Origin: Chitinophaga silvatica
GTDB lineage: Bacteria; Bacteroidota; Bacteroidia; Chitinophagales; Chitinophagaceae
DNA length: 64,000 nucleotides
Direction of reading: 5' to 3'
Assembly (NCBI RefSeq): GCF_003419895.1
Contig: NZ_QPMM01000006.1
Span: 310,001 to 374,000 of the forward strand
In this document: in pieces, positions 45,276-53,757 of the stretch
Layout of the letters: the number at the start of each line of letters is the position of its first letter
Position numbering within the stretch: the stretch's first letter is position 1
Made by a program: the position numbers and the translations under genes
The notes under the pieces: generated by a model
The model's input: only the letters and a program-made list of their open reading frames with translations
Told to the model about the DNA's origin: nothing
Databases searched by the model: none

Positions 45276-45955
45276 TTATAATCGGGTAACACTTCTTTGG
45301 AGAAGTCTGTTTGTTGTAGGTAATTTTCTATTGCGGCAGGAGGAATGGAGTCCTGCAATTGGTCCTGAATGATGGAAGCATCTTCACCGGGTGCGGTAGC
45401 AGCAGCCAGGAGCGCATCATTTTCGAGCGGATCTATATGATTCTGGAGATAGGAAATGATATCATCTTCATCAAATTTTGAGATTTGGTTTTCAATAGAT
45501 TTAATATGATCAGGTATGGTTTGGGTACGAATTAATATGGTGCTTCCTACAATTAATGCAAGAGAGGCGGCCGCAGTCCATTTCAGCCAGGAACGCTTGT
45601 ATAAAGGCCGTACTATGGTTGTTACCGGCTTATAGGATAGCGTACTGAAATAATCTGATGGCACTGTGTAGGGCATACTTTTGGGAATAGCAGCCAGGAC
45701 AGGAGAAATTTCATTGATTTCAATGGTAGCATCATCTTTTACTTTTCCAAGAATGGCACTGGGGAGAGAATCGAAATATCCGTCCGGAACAGTAAAAGGT
45801 TGAATGTTAATTTCCTGCAGTTTAATATGCAATAATATGGTATTGGGAAGCGAGTCGAAATATCCCTCCGGCACCACAAATGGCACGTTGGAAGGCCAGT
45901 GGCAATCCGGTGCAATTTGCTTTAATTCTTCTGCTATGGTAATCCGCTTCTTCAT
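45272..45955 (-). CDS. Putative anti-sigma membrane protein with a triplicated PF-VP-GYF motif
   Basis: 227 residues with one membrane helix at about 123-142 (LKWTAAASLALIVGSTILI). The N-terminal, presumably cytoplasmic part carries three copies of one short motif: PFVVPEGYFDSLPNTIL (25-41), PFTVPDGYFDSLPSAIL (53-69) and the looser PYTVPSDYFSTLSYKP (95-110). The roughly 85-residue outer part is acidic. No HxxxCxxC zinc anti-sigma signature is present. Its place 99 bases after an ECF sigma gene and overlapping a periplasmic Spy-like gene suggests that it is the anti-sigma factor. The role of the repeats is unknown. Confidence 0.6.
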   Translation of the reverse strand: MKKRITIAEELKQIAPDCHWPSNVPFVVPEGYFDSLPNTILLHIKLQEINIQPFTVPDGYFDSLPSAILGKVKDDATIEINEISPVLAAIPKSMPYTVPSDYFSTLSYKPVTTIVRPLYKRSWLKWTAAASLALIVGSTILIRTQTIPDHIKSIENQISKFDEDDIISYLQNHIDPLENDALLAAATAPGEDASIIQDQLQDSIPPAAIENYLQQTDFSKEVLPDYK

Positions 45956-46054
45956 ACTTTTTTAGACATCCTATGGAACAATAAGTTTAATGGGATTTTA
46001 ATGTTTCTGGAAAATTCTTTAAAAATTACTTAAAATAAATATTCATAAAATTTT

Positions 46055-46606
46055 CTAACCGTTTTTGATAAATTCCTCAATCTTTTTAACGGCATGATGA
46101 TAAGATGCTTTTAGCGCTCCTTCTGAAGTTTCAAGAACGCGGCTCATTTCTTCATAAGGCATTTCATCATAATATCGGAGGTTAAAAACCAACCGTTGTT
46201 TTTCCGGCAAACTGAGTATAGCGCGTTGCAGCTTCCATTCTAATTTGTTAGGATCAAATTGTGGGTCTGCTTTCAGTTTATTACTTAAACCTGATTCAAC
46301 TTCGGAAAGTGATATTGAAGTTTTCCTTTTTTGTTGGTCAAGGAAAGTAAGACTTTCGTTGGTAGCTATTTTATAGAGCCAGGTATAAAGCTGAGCATCT
46401 TCCCGGAAGTTTTCCAGGTTCTTCCAGACTTTGATGAAAACATTTTGCAAAACATCATTTGCGTCGTCATGATCGATTACCATTCGGCGTATATGCCAAT
46501 ATAGCCTTTCCTGATATTTGCGGATAATAAGTGTGAAGCCTTTCTCCTTAGTATCGGAATGGCGATATATAGCCAATAATGTTTTATCGTCCTGTGAAAC
46601 GGCCAT
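46055..46606 (-). CDS. RNA polymerase ECF sigma-70 factor
   Basis: 183-residue ECF sigma factor. Region 2 is at about 45-95 (DDANDVLQNVFIKVWKNLENF, then TWLYKIATNES). Region 4 is at about 130-180 (LSLPEKQRLVFNLRYYDEMPYEEMS..., then GALKASYHHAVKKIEEF). It heads an operon with the repeat-containing membrane protein and the Spy-like protein. An inverted repeat CAGGTTTT/AAAACCTG lies upstream (46626-46659). Confidence 0.92.
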   Translation of the reverse strand: MAVSQDDKTLLAIYRHSDTKEKGFTLIIRKYQERLYWHIRRMVIDHDDANDVLQNVFIKVWKNLENFREDAQLYTWLYKIATNESLTFLDQQKRKTSISLSEVESGLSNKLKADPQFDPNKLEWKLQRAILSLPEKQRLVFNLRYYDEMPYEEMSRVLETSEGALKASYHHAVKKIEEFIKNG

Positions 46607-46625
46607 AGGTTAAATGGTTCTAAAA

Positions 46626-46659
46626 CAGGTTTTAATTACTGAATTTAAGTAAAAACCTG
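46626..46659. promoter_or_regulatory. Inverted repeat upstream of the ECF sigma gene
   Basis: CAGGTTTT (46626-46633) and AAAACCTG (46652-46659) are a perfect eight-base inverted repeat with an 18-base spacer, 20 bases upstream of the sigma-factor ATG. It may be an operator or a leader hairpin. Confidence 0.4.
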
Positions 46660-46690
46660 CTCATGAGACCAATTGTAGAGCGAAAAGTTT

Positions 46691-46888
46691 AACTCGCAGG
46701 CTCGTTTTTTTTCTCGCAAAGAAGCAAAGAAGCAAAGAGGCATAAGGACCAAAGCGAATGTTTTTAAGGACTTCCGATAGGTTTCTACTATAATAGAAAC
46801 CAGTCAGTAGGTCTTAATAACATTCGCTTTGGTCCTTATGCCTCTTTGCTTCTTTGCTTCTTTGCGAGAAACAACGAGCTCGCGAGTT
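46691..46888. repeat. Interspersed long palindrome, copy B
   Basis: The core 46710-46873 has arms with TTTCTCGCAAAG tips built of eight-base units (GCAAAGAA, GCAAAGAA, GCAAAGAG, GCATAAGG). The apex GGTTTCTA-ctataa-TAGAAACC is self-complementary. The stem is extended outward by AACTCGCAGGCTCGTT paired with AACGAGCTCGCGAGTT. The element ends three bases before the transketolase stop codon. The core matches copy A in opposite orientation, roughly 85% by eye. Confidence 0.88.
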
Positions 46889-46891
46889 GTA

Positions 46892-47854
46892 TTATTGTTT
46901 TTTTCTTTGCATTGCTTTTTCGGCAGCGGCTACGATATGATCAGCATCCAGACCATATTTTTTCAGTAATTCAACAGGTTTGCCACTTTCTCCGAAGGTA
47001 TCGTTAGTACCAACAAATTCGATTGGAACAGGAACATTGCGGGCAGCTACATGAGCAACGCTATCGCCTAATCCACCGATGATATTGTGTTCTTCAGCAG
47101 TAACAGCGCAACCGGTTTTCTTAAGGGAAGCAATGATGGCAGCTTCGTCTAATGGTTTAATAGTATGGATGTTGATAATTTCAACGCTATATCCTTTTTC
47201 TTCCAGGATTTTGCCTGCTTCAATAGCGATCCAAACGAGGTGTCCGCATGCAAAAAGGGTAACATCAGTACCTTCGTGCAGGATCTGGGCTTTACCTATT
47301 TCAAATTTTTGATCTTCAGCAGTGAAGTTAGGCCACTTTGGACGACCAAAACGGAGATAAACAGGGCCTTCGTATTCGGCAATAGCAATTGTAGCTGCTT
47401 TGGTTTGATTGAAGTCGCAAGGTACGATAACGGTCATACCCGGTAACATTTTCATCATTCCAATATCTTCCAGGATCTGGTGAGTAGCACCATCTTCACC
47501 GAGGGTAAGACCGGCGTGAGAAGCGCATATTTTCACATTTTTATTAGAGTAGGCGATCGATTGGCGAATCTGATCGTATACACGTCCTGTAGAAAAGTTA
47601 GCGAAAGTAGTAGTATATGGAATCTTACCGCCCAGGGTCATACCTGCAGCAATACCCATCATATTGGCTTCTGCGATACCCACCTGAACAAAGCGGTCAG
47701 GGAATTCTTTAATAAATGCATTCAGCTTCATTGAACCAAGCAAATCGGCTGTTAAGGCAACTACATTTGGGTTTTTGCGACCCGCTTCGAGAATGCCTTC
47801 TCCAAACCCACCACGGGTTTCTTTTTCATTAAGTGGTTGAATATCTTTTACCAT
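46892..47854 (-). CDS. Transketolase, C-terminal subunit
   Basis: 320 residues covering only the pyrimidine-binding and C-terminal domains of transketolase: [42 protein letters not shown], the [18 protein letters not shown] stretch, [14 protein letters not shown] and a final [14 protein letters not shown]. The N-terminal diphosphate-binding half is a separate gene in split transketolases and is not in this window; the gene upstream is galE. It is intact, with no sign of a lost N-terminal part. Last gene of the rfbA-galE-tkt run. Confidence 0.92.
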   Translation of the reverse strand: MVKDIQPLNEKETRGGFGEGILEAGRKNPNVVALTADLLGSMKLNAFIKEFPDRFVQVGIAEANMMGIAAGMTLGGKIPYTTTFANFSTGRVYDQIRQSIAYSNKNVKICASHAGLTLGEDGATHQILEDIGMMKMLPGMTVIVPCDFNQTKAATIAIAEYEGPVYLRFGRPKWPNFTAEDQKFEIGKAQILHEGTDVTLFACGHLVWIAIEAGKILEEKGYSVEIINIHTIKPLDEAAIIASLKKTGCAVTAEEHNIIGGLGDSVAHVAARNVPVPIEFVGTNDTFGESGKPVELLKKYGLDADHIVAAAEKAMQRKKQ

Positions 47855-47905
47855 CGTGAATCTTTAAAATTGAGGCGTAAAAGTAAATATTAAAAAGAAC
47901 TGATC

Positions 47906-48934
47906 CTAGTTACTAAGCACTTTATTGCGAAGGCTTACTTCCCACTGCCAGGCGGTACGCATGCAGTCCTCAATTCCAATTTTAGGTTCCCAGTTCAGTT
48001 TTTCCTTGGCTTTAGAGTTATTGGCATAAATGGCGATAACATCTCCATCTCTGCGAGGGCCTGTAGTATAATTAAGTTTTACACCTGAAATTTTTTCAAA
48101 TGCCTTAATTGCCTCCAGTACGGTTACTCCATTACCAGTACCCAGATTAAATACTTCGCAGTTACTGCTGTTTCTATGTTCGATGAGATATTGCAATGCT
48201 TTTGTATGAGCATTGGCGATATCCATTACATGAATATAATCGCGAACGCATGAGCCATCGCGGGTATCATAATCGGTTCCAAAAACGGTCATTCTTGGAA
48301 TTTTTCCGATGGCAGTCTGGGTAATTACAGGAACGAGGTTATCTGGTTTACCAAGTGGGAGTTCGCCTATCAAAGCAGAAGGATGTGCACCAACCGGATT
48401 GAAGTAGCGCAGGAGAATAGACTGTGTATCATTTACACGGCTATAATCTTCTATGATTTTCTCACCCATTTGTTTGGTGCGGGCATATGGCGATTGAGCT
48501 TCAGCCAGCGGGGTTTCTTCTACAACCGGTAATGCAGTGGTGTTGCCATATACGGAGCAGGAAGAGGAGAAAACCAGATTAGGAATATTATATTCTTTAA
48601 CACACTTCAATACATTGATGAGAGAAGTGAGGTTATTCTGAAAGTAGAGCAGTGGTTCATGAACGGATTCACCTACTGCCTTGAGTGCAGCAAAATGTAT
48701 AACTCCCACGATATCTCTGTTTTCATGGAAAACGGCGTTGGTATCTTCCAGGTTGCAGAGGTCTACTTTGTAATTACGAATTTTTTTTCCGGTAATTTTT
48801 TCGATGCCTTCTAATAGTTGGGTGGTACTTCTGATATTGCTGTCTACAGATACCACATCAAATCCATTATTGATCAGATCTACAATAGTATGGGCGCCGA
48901 TGTAGCCACAACCGCCCGTAACAAGAACCTTCAT
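47906..48934 (-). CDS. galE: UDP-glucose 4-epimerase
   Basis: Short-chain dehydrogenase-fold epimerase of 342 residues interconverting UDP-glucose and UDP-galactose for surface polysaccharides. The NAD loop is VTGGCGYIGAHT (residues 5-16). The catalytic Ser/Tyr/Lys lie in FSSSCSVYG and SPYARTKQMGE, and RYFNPVGAHPSALIGE follows. It is 29 bases downstream of rfbA and 51 bases upstream of the transketolase half. Confidence 0.95.
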   Translation of the reverse strand: MKVLVTGGCGYIGAHTIVDLINNGFDVVSVDSNIRSTTQLLEGIEKITGKKIRNYKVDLCNLEDTNAVFHENRDIVGVIHFAALKAVGESVHEPLLYFQNNLTSLINVLKCVKEYNIPNLVFSSSCSVYGNTTALPVVEETPLAEAQSPYARTKQMGEKIIEDYSRVNDTQSILLRYFNPVGAHPSALIGELPLGKPDNLVPVITQTAIGKIPRMTVFGTDYDTRDGSCVRDYIHVMDIANAHTKALQYLIEHRNSSNCEVFNLGTGNGVTVLEAIKAFEKISGVKLNYTTGPRRDGDVIAIYANNSKAKEKLNWEPKIGIEDCMRTAWQWEVSLRNKVLSN

Positions 48935-48963
48935 GATACTTGAGATTTACATTTATATTATAC

Positions 48964-49836
48964 TCAGATCCCCTTTTGAGAGAGCAGTGTTTCGAGGTAG
49001 GCACCGTAGCCGCTTTTTAGCAAAGGTTTGGCAAGTTCTCTAAGTTGATCTGCATTGATAAACCCTTTACGATAAGCTATTTCTTCGATACAGGCAATTT
49101 TAATGCCTTGGCGTTGTTCAATTACCTGTACAAATTGAGATGCTTGCATAAGAGAATCGAAAGTACCGGTATCTAGCCACGCCGTTCCACGTGGTAAGAT
49201 AGAAACTTTTAACTTTCCGCGCTTCAAATATTCTTTATTTACATCTGTAATTTCGTATTCGCCTCTGGGGCTTGGTGTCAGGTTTTTAGCTATTTCAACA
49301 ACTGAATTATCGTAGAAATATAAGCCTGGTACAGCATAATTTGACTTTGGATTTGCAGGTTTCTCTTCAATGGAAATTGCTGTCATATTTTCAGAAAACT
49401 CTACAACACCATATCTTTCAGGATCAGATACCTGGTAAGCATAAACGATACCTCCATCCGGAGCTGTATTGGCTGCTAACTGAGTACCTAATCCGGCACC
49501 GTAAAATATATTATCTCCCAGCACCAATGCAACAGTATCCTGACCAATAAATTGTTCTCCGATTACGAATGCCTGTGCCAGACCATTTGGAGTAGGCTGT
49601 TCTGCGTATGAAAGTTTTAAACCTAAATGTTCACCATTGCCAAACAACCGTTGAAAGGAAGGGAGATCATGTGGTGTAGAAATAATCAAAATCTCTTTAA
49701 TACCCGCCAACATGAGAGTAGACAAAGGATAATAGATCATTGGTTTATCATACACTGGCATTATCTGTTTGCTGATTGCATAAGTAATGGGGTGCAATCT
49801 GGTTCCGGAACCCCCGGCAAGAATAATTCCTTTCAT
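48964..49836 (-). CDS. rfbA: Glucose-1-phosphate thymidylyltransferase
   Basis: Makes dTDP-glucose from glucose-1-phosphate and dTTP. From ATG 49836 it has 290 residues beginning [20 protein letters not shown]; a longer frame from 49872 adds 12 residues absent from the family. It also has [32 protein letters not shown] and [17 protein letters not shown]. No rfbB, rfbC or rfbD is nearby. Confidence 0.94.
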   Translation of the reverse strand: MKGIILAGGSGTRLHPITYAISKQIMPVYDKPMIYYPLSTLMLAGIKEILIISTPHDLPSFQRLFGNGEHLGLKLSYAEQPTPNGLAQAFVIGEQFIGQDTVALVLGDNIFYGAGLGTQLAANTAPDGGIVYAYQVSDPERYGVVEFSENMTAISIEEKPANPKSNYAVPGLYFYDNSVVEIAKNLTPSPRGEYEITDVNKEYLKRGKLKVSILPRGTAWLDTGTFDSLMQASQFVQVIEQRQGIKIACIEEIAYRKGFINADQLRELAKPLLKSGYGAYLETLLSQKGI

Positions 49837-49897
49837 TGGGTGATCAAATTTTGATGGTAACTTCTTTAACACTCAATTGAGCGCTAACAAAACCGCA

Positions 49898-49905
49898 CAA
49901 AAATA
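49898..49905 (-). promoter_or_regulatory. Putative -7 element (TATTTTTG) of rfbA-galE-tkt
   Basis: The minus strand reads TATTTTTG, 61 bases before the rfbA ATG at 49836. Confidence 0.4.
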
Positions 49906-49986
49906 GGTTGTATCAGTCAAAAGAATTGTTTTTTTTATAACAAGATTTGGAAATTCCTTAGTGGAAGGGAATTTAAGATAAAGAGA

Positions 49987-50014
49987 AAGGTGATGCCTTG
50001 ACAGACATCACCTT
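49987..50014 (-). terminator. Intrinsic terminator of the pit gene
   Basis: A nine-base-pair stem AAGGTGATG/CATCACCTT, about 25 bases after the pit stop on the minus strand, followed by TCTCTTTATCTT. Confidence 0.7.
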
Positions 50015-50039
50015 CCGGAATTTCGTTTATCAGAGATAG

Positions 50040-51041
50040 TTAAATAAACAGATTTACTATAAAATAAGTAATAGCAGCTAAAAGTCCGCTGATCGGAATA
50101 GTGAGTACCCAAGCCCATAGCAGAGATACGGTCACACCCCAACGTACAGCAGATAATCTTTTAGTAGCACCTACTCCCATAATAGCACCACTGATTACGT
50201 GGGTAGTACTGGCAGGAATACCCCAATGTTCTGTTAAAAACAAAGTAACAGCACCTGCAGATTCTGCGGCAACACCTTCCAGCGGAGTTACTTTAGTGAT
50301 ACGGGTTCCCATCGTTTTTACGATTTTCCAGCCACCGCTCATTGTACCTAATGCGATACAGGTAAAGCAGGCTAAAGGCACCCAATCAGGAATAGCTTTA
50401 ATGTTTTCTATTTGGCCGGCAGACACCATGGCCGCAGCAATAATACCCATAACTTTCTGAGCATCATTACTACCGTGACCAAGACTCAAAGCGGCAGAAG
50501 AAGCCAGCTGTAAGCGCTTGAACCAACTTTCAGCTCTGTATGGATTGGCTCTGCGGCATACATTTACAATTATAAGTGTAAATATAAAGGAGACAATCAT
50601 ACCGATTAATGGAGCGAGTACGATAAAGTATACAATTGGGAGTACCTTATGATAGTTAATCACATCCAGGCTACCGGAAGCAGTAACTGCTGCACCAATA
50701 AAACCTCCGATTAAGGTATGGGAAGAACTGGAAGGAATACCCAGCCACCAGGTGAAAAGATTCCAGGTGATGGCAGCTACGAGTCCGCAAAGAATTACTT
50801 TAAGCGTAATAAATTGTTCAAAAACAGAGCTGGCAACAGAATTGGCTACTTTGAATTCACCAATGATATATTTTGCAATAAAGAAGGCTGCGAAATTAAA
50901 TACAGCGGCCCAAAGTACAGCCTGAAAGGGAGTTAGTACCTTGGTTGAAACTATAGTGGCAATAGAGTTGGCGGCATCATGAAAGCCATTGATATAGTCA
51001 AAGACAAATGCCAATATTATAATAATTACTAATAAGACCAT
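50040..51041 (-). CDS. Inorganic phosphate transporter (PiT family)
   Basis: Inner-membrane phosphate permease of 333 residues with about ten hydrophobic segments. The two duplicated signatures are GFHDAANSIATIVST near the N terminus and LSLGHGSNDAQKVMGI in the second half; WWLGIPSSSSHTLIGG and GIPASTTHVISGA complete the repeat. It follows the DUF47 gene after 43 bases, the common PiT-accessory arrangement. Confidence 0.94.
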   Translation of the reverse strand: MVLLVIIIILAFVFDYINGFHDAANSIATIVSTKVLTPFQAVLWAAVFNFAAFFIAKYIIGEFKVANSVASSVFEQFITLKVILCGLVAAITWNLFTWWLGIPSSSSHTLIGGFIGAAVTASGSLDVINYHKVLPIVYFIVLAPLIGMIVSFIFTLIIVNVCRRANPYRAESWFKRLQLASSAALSLGHGSNDAQKVMGIIAAAMVSAGQIENIKAIPDWVPLACFTCIALGTMSGGWKIVKTMGTRITKVTPLEGVAAESAGAVTLFLTEHWGIPASTTHVISGAIMGVGATKRLSAVRWGVTVSLLWAWVLTIPISGLLAAITYFIVNLFI

Positions 51042-51084
51042 GACTTCAGGAGAATTTATGTTTTAACCTAAGATTCTCCCCAAA

Positions 51085-51735
51085 TCAGGAGTATTTAATT
51101 ATAATCGTTTCAATTACGTTAGCACAGTCTTCGCATTTATCGGTAGCGATTTCCAATGCCTGGTAGATTTCACGCATCTTGATCAGTTCAGCAGCATTTT
51201 GCTCAGTATCGAACAGGTCTGCAATCGCCATATCGTAAATATCATCAGCATGATTTTCGAGGCTATTGATTTTTACGCAGGCATCGGTGATTACGCGCAT
51301 ATTTTGCATATAACGCAGTTCAGGAATAGCTTTAGCCAGTTCAAGAACTCCCAGGTGGATTAATTCAGCGAGTTTGCGAATGCTGTCGTTGGCATGATGA
51401 ACTTTATAGAGATCCATTCTCTTTGCTGATCCATGGATATAATCAGCTACGTCATCTAAAGTAGCAGCCAGGTAGTGTATATCCTCCCTGTCGAAAGGGG
51501 TAATGAAGTTTTGGCCTAATTCAACAAATATACGGTGTGTATAATCATCATTTTTGTGCTCAAGGCGTTCTATCAAATGCACTTTATCTTTCCTAAGCGC
51601 CAAATCTGAAGTGGCTACCAACTCGTTCAGCACTGTTGCCATTTCCACAAGATTAGAAGCTACGTCTTCAAACAATGAATAAAATACCCGGTCTTTCGGC
51701 ATGAATAATTTTACAAAAGAATTGAAGCCTCCCAT
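51085..51735 (-). CDS. DUF47 family PhoU-like phosphate transport accessory protein
   Basis: 216-residue all-helical cytoplasmic protein of the DUF47 family, which resembles PhoU and is usually encoded beside PiT permeases. Seen are FYSLFEDVASNLVEMATVL, ERLEHKNDDYTHRIFVEL, FITPFDREDIHYLAATLDDV and DKCEDCANVIETIIIKY. It likely modulates the downstream phosphate transporter. TATTTTTG lies at 51761-51768. Confidence 0.92.
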   Translation of the reverse strand: MGGFNSFVKLFMPKDRVFYSLFEDVASNLVEMATVLNELVATSDLALRKDKVHLIERLEHKNDDYTHRIFVELGQNFITPFDREDIHYLAATLDDVADYIHGSAKRMDLYKVHHANDSIRKLAELIHLGVLELAKAIPELRYMQNMRVITDACVKINSLENHADDIYDMAIADLFDTEQNAAELIKMREIYQALEIATDKCEDCANVIETIIIKYS

Positions 51736-51760
51736 ACGTTTGAGTTTAAAAAATTTGCCG

Positions 51761-51768
51761 CAAAAATA
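51761..51768 (-). promoter_or_regulatory. Putative -7 element (TATTTTTG) of DUF47-pit
   Basis: The minus strand reads TATTTTTG, 25 bases before the ATG at 51735. Confidence 0.45.
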
Positions 51769-51918
51769 GCTTTCAGAATCTATCCCAGCCAGTAATTTGA
51801 ACGAATTAATAATTCCTTAACACTGGATTAATATAAAAGTAATATAGCAATTTTTCCTTTGTATTGAAAATAATCCTCATAGCAGACGGCCCCAGGCTGT
51901 CAAAGTTTTGAAATAACA

Positions 51919-52749
51919 ATGTCAGACAAACGCCCATTAGATATAGTAGTTATCTCAGATGTACATCTGGGAATATACGGGTGTCACGCTAAAGAATTAG
52001 TCCAATACCTGGATAGCATTTCTCCCAAAATTTTGATTTTGAATGGAGATATCATAGACATATGGCAGTTTAGCAAGCGTTATTTCCCTAAATCCCATAC
52101 CAAAGTGATTCGTAAGATTTTAAAGATGATAGGCAACGGAACCGAAGTCTACTATCTTACCGGAAATCACGACGAAGCCCTCCGTAAATATGCCGGCTTT
52201 GAGCTCAGCAACTTTACCATCGATAATAAACTGGTGTTGGAAGTGGACGGAAAGAAACACTGGTTCTTCCATGGAGATGTTTATGATGTGACAATGAAGA
52301 ACTCCAAATGGCTGGCCAAGCTTGGAGGTAAGGGGTACGACCTGCTTATCATTCTAAACAGATTGGTGAATCATGCTCTGGAGAAAATGGGGCGCGAGAA
52401 AATGTCGTTCTCCAAAAAAGTAAAACAAGGGGTAAAATCAGCTGTGAAGTTTATCTCAGACTTTGAGCAAACAGTAGCAGAAATAGCAGTGGACAAAAAT
52501 TTTGATGTAGTGTGTTGCGGACATATACATCAGCCCCTGATTAAAGAAATGCACGTAGATGATAAATCAGTTGTTTATCTGAATTCGGGAGATTGGGTGG
52601 AAAGCCTTACCTCGCTTGAATATTCCAATAAACAATGGAACCTATACCAACATCCTGTCACCAAGTCTAAAATTGTGTTGGCAGATGAAGAAGAGGATAA
52701 TCTTACTGATTGGGATATCACCCGAACAATTTCATTTCCTGAGGCTTAG
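51919..52749 (+). CDS. LpxH-like UDP-2,3-diacylglucosamine diphosphatase family protein
   Basis: 276-residue calcineurin-like phosphoesterase. Metal-binding motifs in order are SDVHLG (D-x-H), LNGDIIDIW (GD), LTGNHDE (GNH), FFHGDVYD and CGHIHQP (GHxH). Motif order and length fit LpxH/YbbF-type enzymes that cleave UDP-2,3-diacylglucosamine in lipid A synthesis. Other members act on unrelated phosphodiesters, so the substrate is probable rather than certain. Two AT palindromes follow. Confidence 0.82.
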   Translation: MSDKRPLDIVVISDVHLGIYGCHAKELVQYLDSISPKILILNGDIIDIWQFSKRYFPKSHTKVIRKILKMIGNGTEVYYLTGNHDEALRKYAGFELSNFTIDNKLVLEVDGKKHWFFHGDVYDVTMKNSKWLAKLGGKGYDLLIILNRLVNHALEKMGREKMSFSKKVKQGVKSAVKFISDFEQTVAEIAVDKNFDVVCCGHIHQPLIKEMHVDDKSVVYLNSGDWVESLTSLEYSNKQWNLYQHPVTKSKIVLADEEEDNLTDWDITRTISFPEA

Positions 52750-52753
52750 TGTC

Positions 52754-52797
52754 ATTATATTTAAATATAATTGTATATATTTATATTTAAATATAAT
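52754..52797. repeat. Pair of identical AT-only palindromes
   Basis: ATTATATTTAAATATAAT (52754-52771) is a perfect 18-base palindrome. Its core TTATATTTAAATATAA recurs at 52781-52796, centres 26 bases apart. They lie between the LpxH-like gene and the next small gene. Operator pair or hairpin; no family assignment. Confidence 0.7.
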
Positions 52798-52911
52798 ATT
52801 CACAAAACCATAACAACTACTTAATATTAAATTAAAGGTAAGCTGCTAAGTTTGCCAGTAAAATAAATAAGTAGGCGCTTTACACGCGTATTGAAAAATG
52901 AAGAAAAGCAG

Positions 52912-53316
52912 ATGAAAGTACTGAAGTTACATCCGTTAATGACAATCTCACTGTTGCAGATGCAGATACAGCGATTGTTGTCTTGTAACGTAGCGGTTTA
53001 CGTGCGCCATTCCCTGGCCAATGCTTTCGATACCCTCAAGGATGCAGGGTTCGAGGAAGAAGCACTGGTCGAATATCCTATCGATGAAACCCTAAGCCTA
53101 CGTGAATTTGAAGAAGAAATGGAGGAAAAATTTAATTTCTCTCTGGAACTATGCAGCAAAGATGATAAGCCCTTTAGAAACAAAAGCCAACACCTGTTCC
53201 AGATTTCTGCTTCTACCAACATTACACCTGAGCGAAAAGATTACCAGGATATATCGCCGGAACTGTTAAATTACCTGAACAGCAGCCGACAATTTCCTTC
53301 TCAAAACAGGTGGTAG
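52912..53316 (+). CDS. Hypothetical protein
   Basis: 134-residue soluble protein, not recognised. The N terminus MKVLKLHPLMTISLLQMQIQ is amphipathic. The middle is acidic with EFEEEMEEKFNFSLEL, and the C terminus is polar (SSRQFPSQNRW). No signal peptide or known motif. ATG 52912 is chosen; an in-frame TTG at 52891 would add seven charged residues. Confidence 0.6.
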   Translation: MKVLKLHPLMTISLLQMQIQRLLSCNVAVYVRHSLANAFDTLKDAGFEEEALVEYPIDETLSLREFEEEMEEKFNFSLELCSKDDKPFRNKSQHLFQISASTNITPERKDYQDISPELLNYLNSSRQFPSQNRW

Positions 53317-53341
53317 TAACCACCCTGGATTGCCAGGATAG

Positions 53342-53623
53342 TTACTTGCCTAATTTAGCCATAAATTTCTCCGGATTCTTCTCAAATACCCCTTTACAGG
53401 TAGGTGAGCAGAAATGAATGGTATCAGTTTTATAAACTGTCCACTCCTTATAGGTGGTATCATATGGCATTTCACAAACCGGATCAGGTAATTTGCCATT
53501 AGCCGCTACTGCATGTTCTTTAGTAGTTGCGGAAGCAGTATTCTCCTTATTGTTAGCTTCTTTAGGTTGTTGTGCACAGGCAAACAGAAATAGGGCGCTA
53601 CAGCTGATTAAAATATACTTCAT
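53342..53623 (-). CDS. YHS-domain lipoprotein
   Basis: 93 residues: a lipoprotein signal (ILISCSALFLFAC), a short Ala/Thr-rich linker, then a YHS domain from about residue 46 with DPVCEMPYD and FCSPTCKGVFEKNPEKFM. The domain is found in metal-handling proteins, and the three cysteines could bind copper or zinc. A periplasmic metal-binding role is inferred. Not linked to a metal operon here. Confidence 0.8.
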   Translation of the reverse strand: MKYILISCSALFLFACAQQPKEANNKENTASATTKEHAVAANGKLPDPVCEMPYDTTYKEWTVYKTDTIHFCSPTCKGVFEKNPEKFMAKLGK

Positions 53624-53710
53624 CGCTTTTTTTTCGCAAAGGTATCGATAAAAAAGGAGGGTGGAGATTAAAAAGATTATTATAATAAAAGCCCTATGCT
53701 TATAAACAAG

Positions 53711-53736
53711 GAAGCCTGACCAATTGGTCAGGCTTC
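53711..53736 (-). terminator. Perfect palindrome after the M13 peptidase gene
   Basis: A 26-base perfect palindrome (GAAGCCTGACCAA and its complement), about 22 bases after the stop at 53758. T richness beyond it is weak (CCTTGTTTAT), so efficiency is uncertain. Confidence 0.65.
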
Positions 53737-53757
53737 ATGCTATACTTAATCCGGTTC

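Noticed and set aside
46691..46888. Palindrome B as a CRISPR or tandem array
   Set aside because: The eight-base units are inside inverted arms of one hairpin; there are no regularly spaced spacers.
46892..47854. Transketolase half as a truncated pseudogene
   Set aside because: The N terminus and length match known separate C-terminal subunits, and the frame is intact.
49837..49872. Longer start for rfbA
   Set aside because: The family begins at MKGIILAGG; the extra 12 residues are not part of the fold.
51085..51735. PhoU proper
   Set aside because: The single-domain layout and PiT neighbour fit DUF47, and no pst genes are present.
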